Below, one piece after another: positions 63,452 through 64,000 of a stretch of 64,000 bases of DNA. The stretch lies in assembly GCA_030266015.1 (NCBI GenBank), contig JAJDHD010000006.1:1-64000 (forward strand). The letters run 5' to 3'. The notes under the pieces were generated by a model. It saw only the letters and a list, made by a program, of their open reading frames with translations. It was not told the DNA's origin and did not search any database. Position 1 is the first letter of the stretch. Every line of letters starts with the position of its first letter. Source of the stretch: Christensenellaceae bacterium OttesenSCG-928-K19 (GTDB lineage: Bacteria > Bacillota > Clostridia > Christensenellales > Christensenellaceae). Made by a program: the position numbers and the translations under genes.

Positions 63452-64000
63452 TTACATCATAGGGCCTATAATACGCAAAATTGCCTGCATAAACCGCTGG
63501 TACCAACGCACATTTTGCGTATCCGCAAAACCAATCTCCCTACTTACTTCCACGGTATCCAGATAATCCTGCTTCATATGCGCAAGACAGGATGCATTAT
63601 GCAGCCACACACCACATTCAAAATGAAGGTAAAGGCTCCTGAAATCTAAATTTACCGTGCTGACCATTCCGGTCGTATCATCACAAAGAATTGTTTTGGA
63701 ATGAATGAACCCCGGCGTATATTCATAAATTTTCACTCCCGCTTTTATGAGTGGCGCATAATGTGCCTTTGTAATCAAGAATACTAATTTTTTATCTGGA
63801 ATATGCGGCACAGTGATGCGCACATCTACACCGCTCATTGCGGCATTCTCCAGCAGCATTGAAAGCTCGTTCCCTAAAATAAGGTATGGCGTATTAATGT
63901 ATAGATATTTCTGTGCACGGGAAATCATATTTGCAATAATCCCTTCGCTTAAACAGATATCATCCAACGGCATATCCGAGAATGGCTGCACCAACCCGTC
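63452..64000 (-). CDS. Cardiolipin synthase, C-terminal part (runs off the right edge)
   Basis: The frame is open to the window end, so the 183 visible codons are the C-terminal end of a longer gene. The second phospholipase-D motif is FIHSKTILCDDTTGMVSTVN (HxKx4D). YLYINTPYLI before it and FECGVWLHN after it are typical of bacterial Cls. It joins two phosphatidylglycerols into cardiolipin at the membrane. The first HKD motif and membrane anchors lie outside the window. Confidence 0.88.
   Translation of the reverse strand, partial: DGLVQPFSDMPLDDICLSEGIIANMISRAQKYLYINTPYLILGNELSMLLENAAMSGVDVRITVPHIPDKKLVFLITKAHYAPLIKAGVKIYEYTPGFIHSKTILCDDTTGMVSTVNLDFRSLYLHFECGVWLHNASCLAHMKQDYLDTVEVSREIGFADTQNVRWYQRFMQAILRIIGPMM

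Noticed and set aside
1-64000. CRISPR array, rRNA operon, transposase or conjugation genes
   Set aside because: None seen; no regular short repeats with unique spacers, no conserved rRNA blocks, no IS-type transposase or relaxase motifs.

Overview
The window comes from a low-to-medium GC Gram-positive anaerobe, most likely a motile member of the Clostridia (Bacillota). Supporting signs are AGGAGG-type ribosome binding sites, a PyrR-type attenuator on a pyr operon, a type 1B dihydroorotate dehydrogenase (pyrK/pyrD), [FeFe]-hydrogenase maturases hydG and hydF, two GerMN lipoproteins, a clostridial group class II ribonucleotide reductase fragment, and the start of what reads as a flagellin gene behind a sigma-28-type promoter. 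The genus cannot be fixed from the sequence. There are no rRNA genes, no CRISPR array and one tRNA (Leu, UAA).

Layout. 1-3.3 kb: flagellin start at the left edge, a polyol-type dehydrogenase with its DeoR regulator, and a PadR regulator. 3.3-19.1 kb: one leftward chromosomal series, response regulator - histidine kinase - two GerMN lipoproteins - ECF S component - comEC - holA. It is split between the response regulator and the kinase by a roughly 7.5 kb integrated element (about 10,950-18,483). The element carries an integrase, an excisionase-like protein, a dUTPase, a broken sortase-type surface protein, a chimeric class II ribonucleotide reductase and a truncated peptidoglycan-binding protein. 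19.3-25.5 kb: amidohydrolase, ABC exporter, PrsA-like foldase, tRNA-Leu, and two small genes of unknown function. 25.5-32.2 kb: pyrR-pyrP-pyrC-pyrF-pyrK-pyrD-pyrE under a promoter and attenuator. pyrB and carAB are not present.

32.2-45.6 kb: lspA/rluD, murG with a HEAT-repeat methyltransferase, glnA, uvrA, uvrB, a FucU-like mutarotase, an FkbM methyltransferase and mutY. 45.9-53.9 kb: secreted LysM nucleotidase, pyrophosphatase, an Fe-S aldo/keto reductase, an MFS permease, a cyclophilin, and hydG-hydF behind a leader RNA with mutually exclusive terminator and antiterminator pairings. 54-64 kb: a eukaryotic-type hexokinase, a glycerol-1-phosphate dehydrogenase family protein, a CofE-family ligase, an amino-acid ABC importer, an acyl-ACP thioesterase, a phosphofructokinase, an unknown gene with a structured leader, and the end of a cardiolipin synthase.

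The most notable points are: (1) the element integrated in the 3' end of an OmpR-type response regulator gene, restoring the regulator but separating it from its kinase; (2) the candidate switch RNA upstream of hydG; (3) sigma-28-like promoters shared by flagellin and two uncharacterised genes; and (4) rearranged or decayed genes inside the element.
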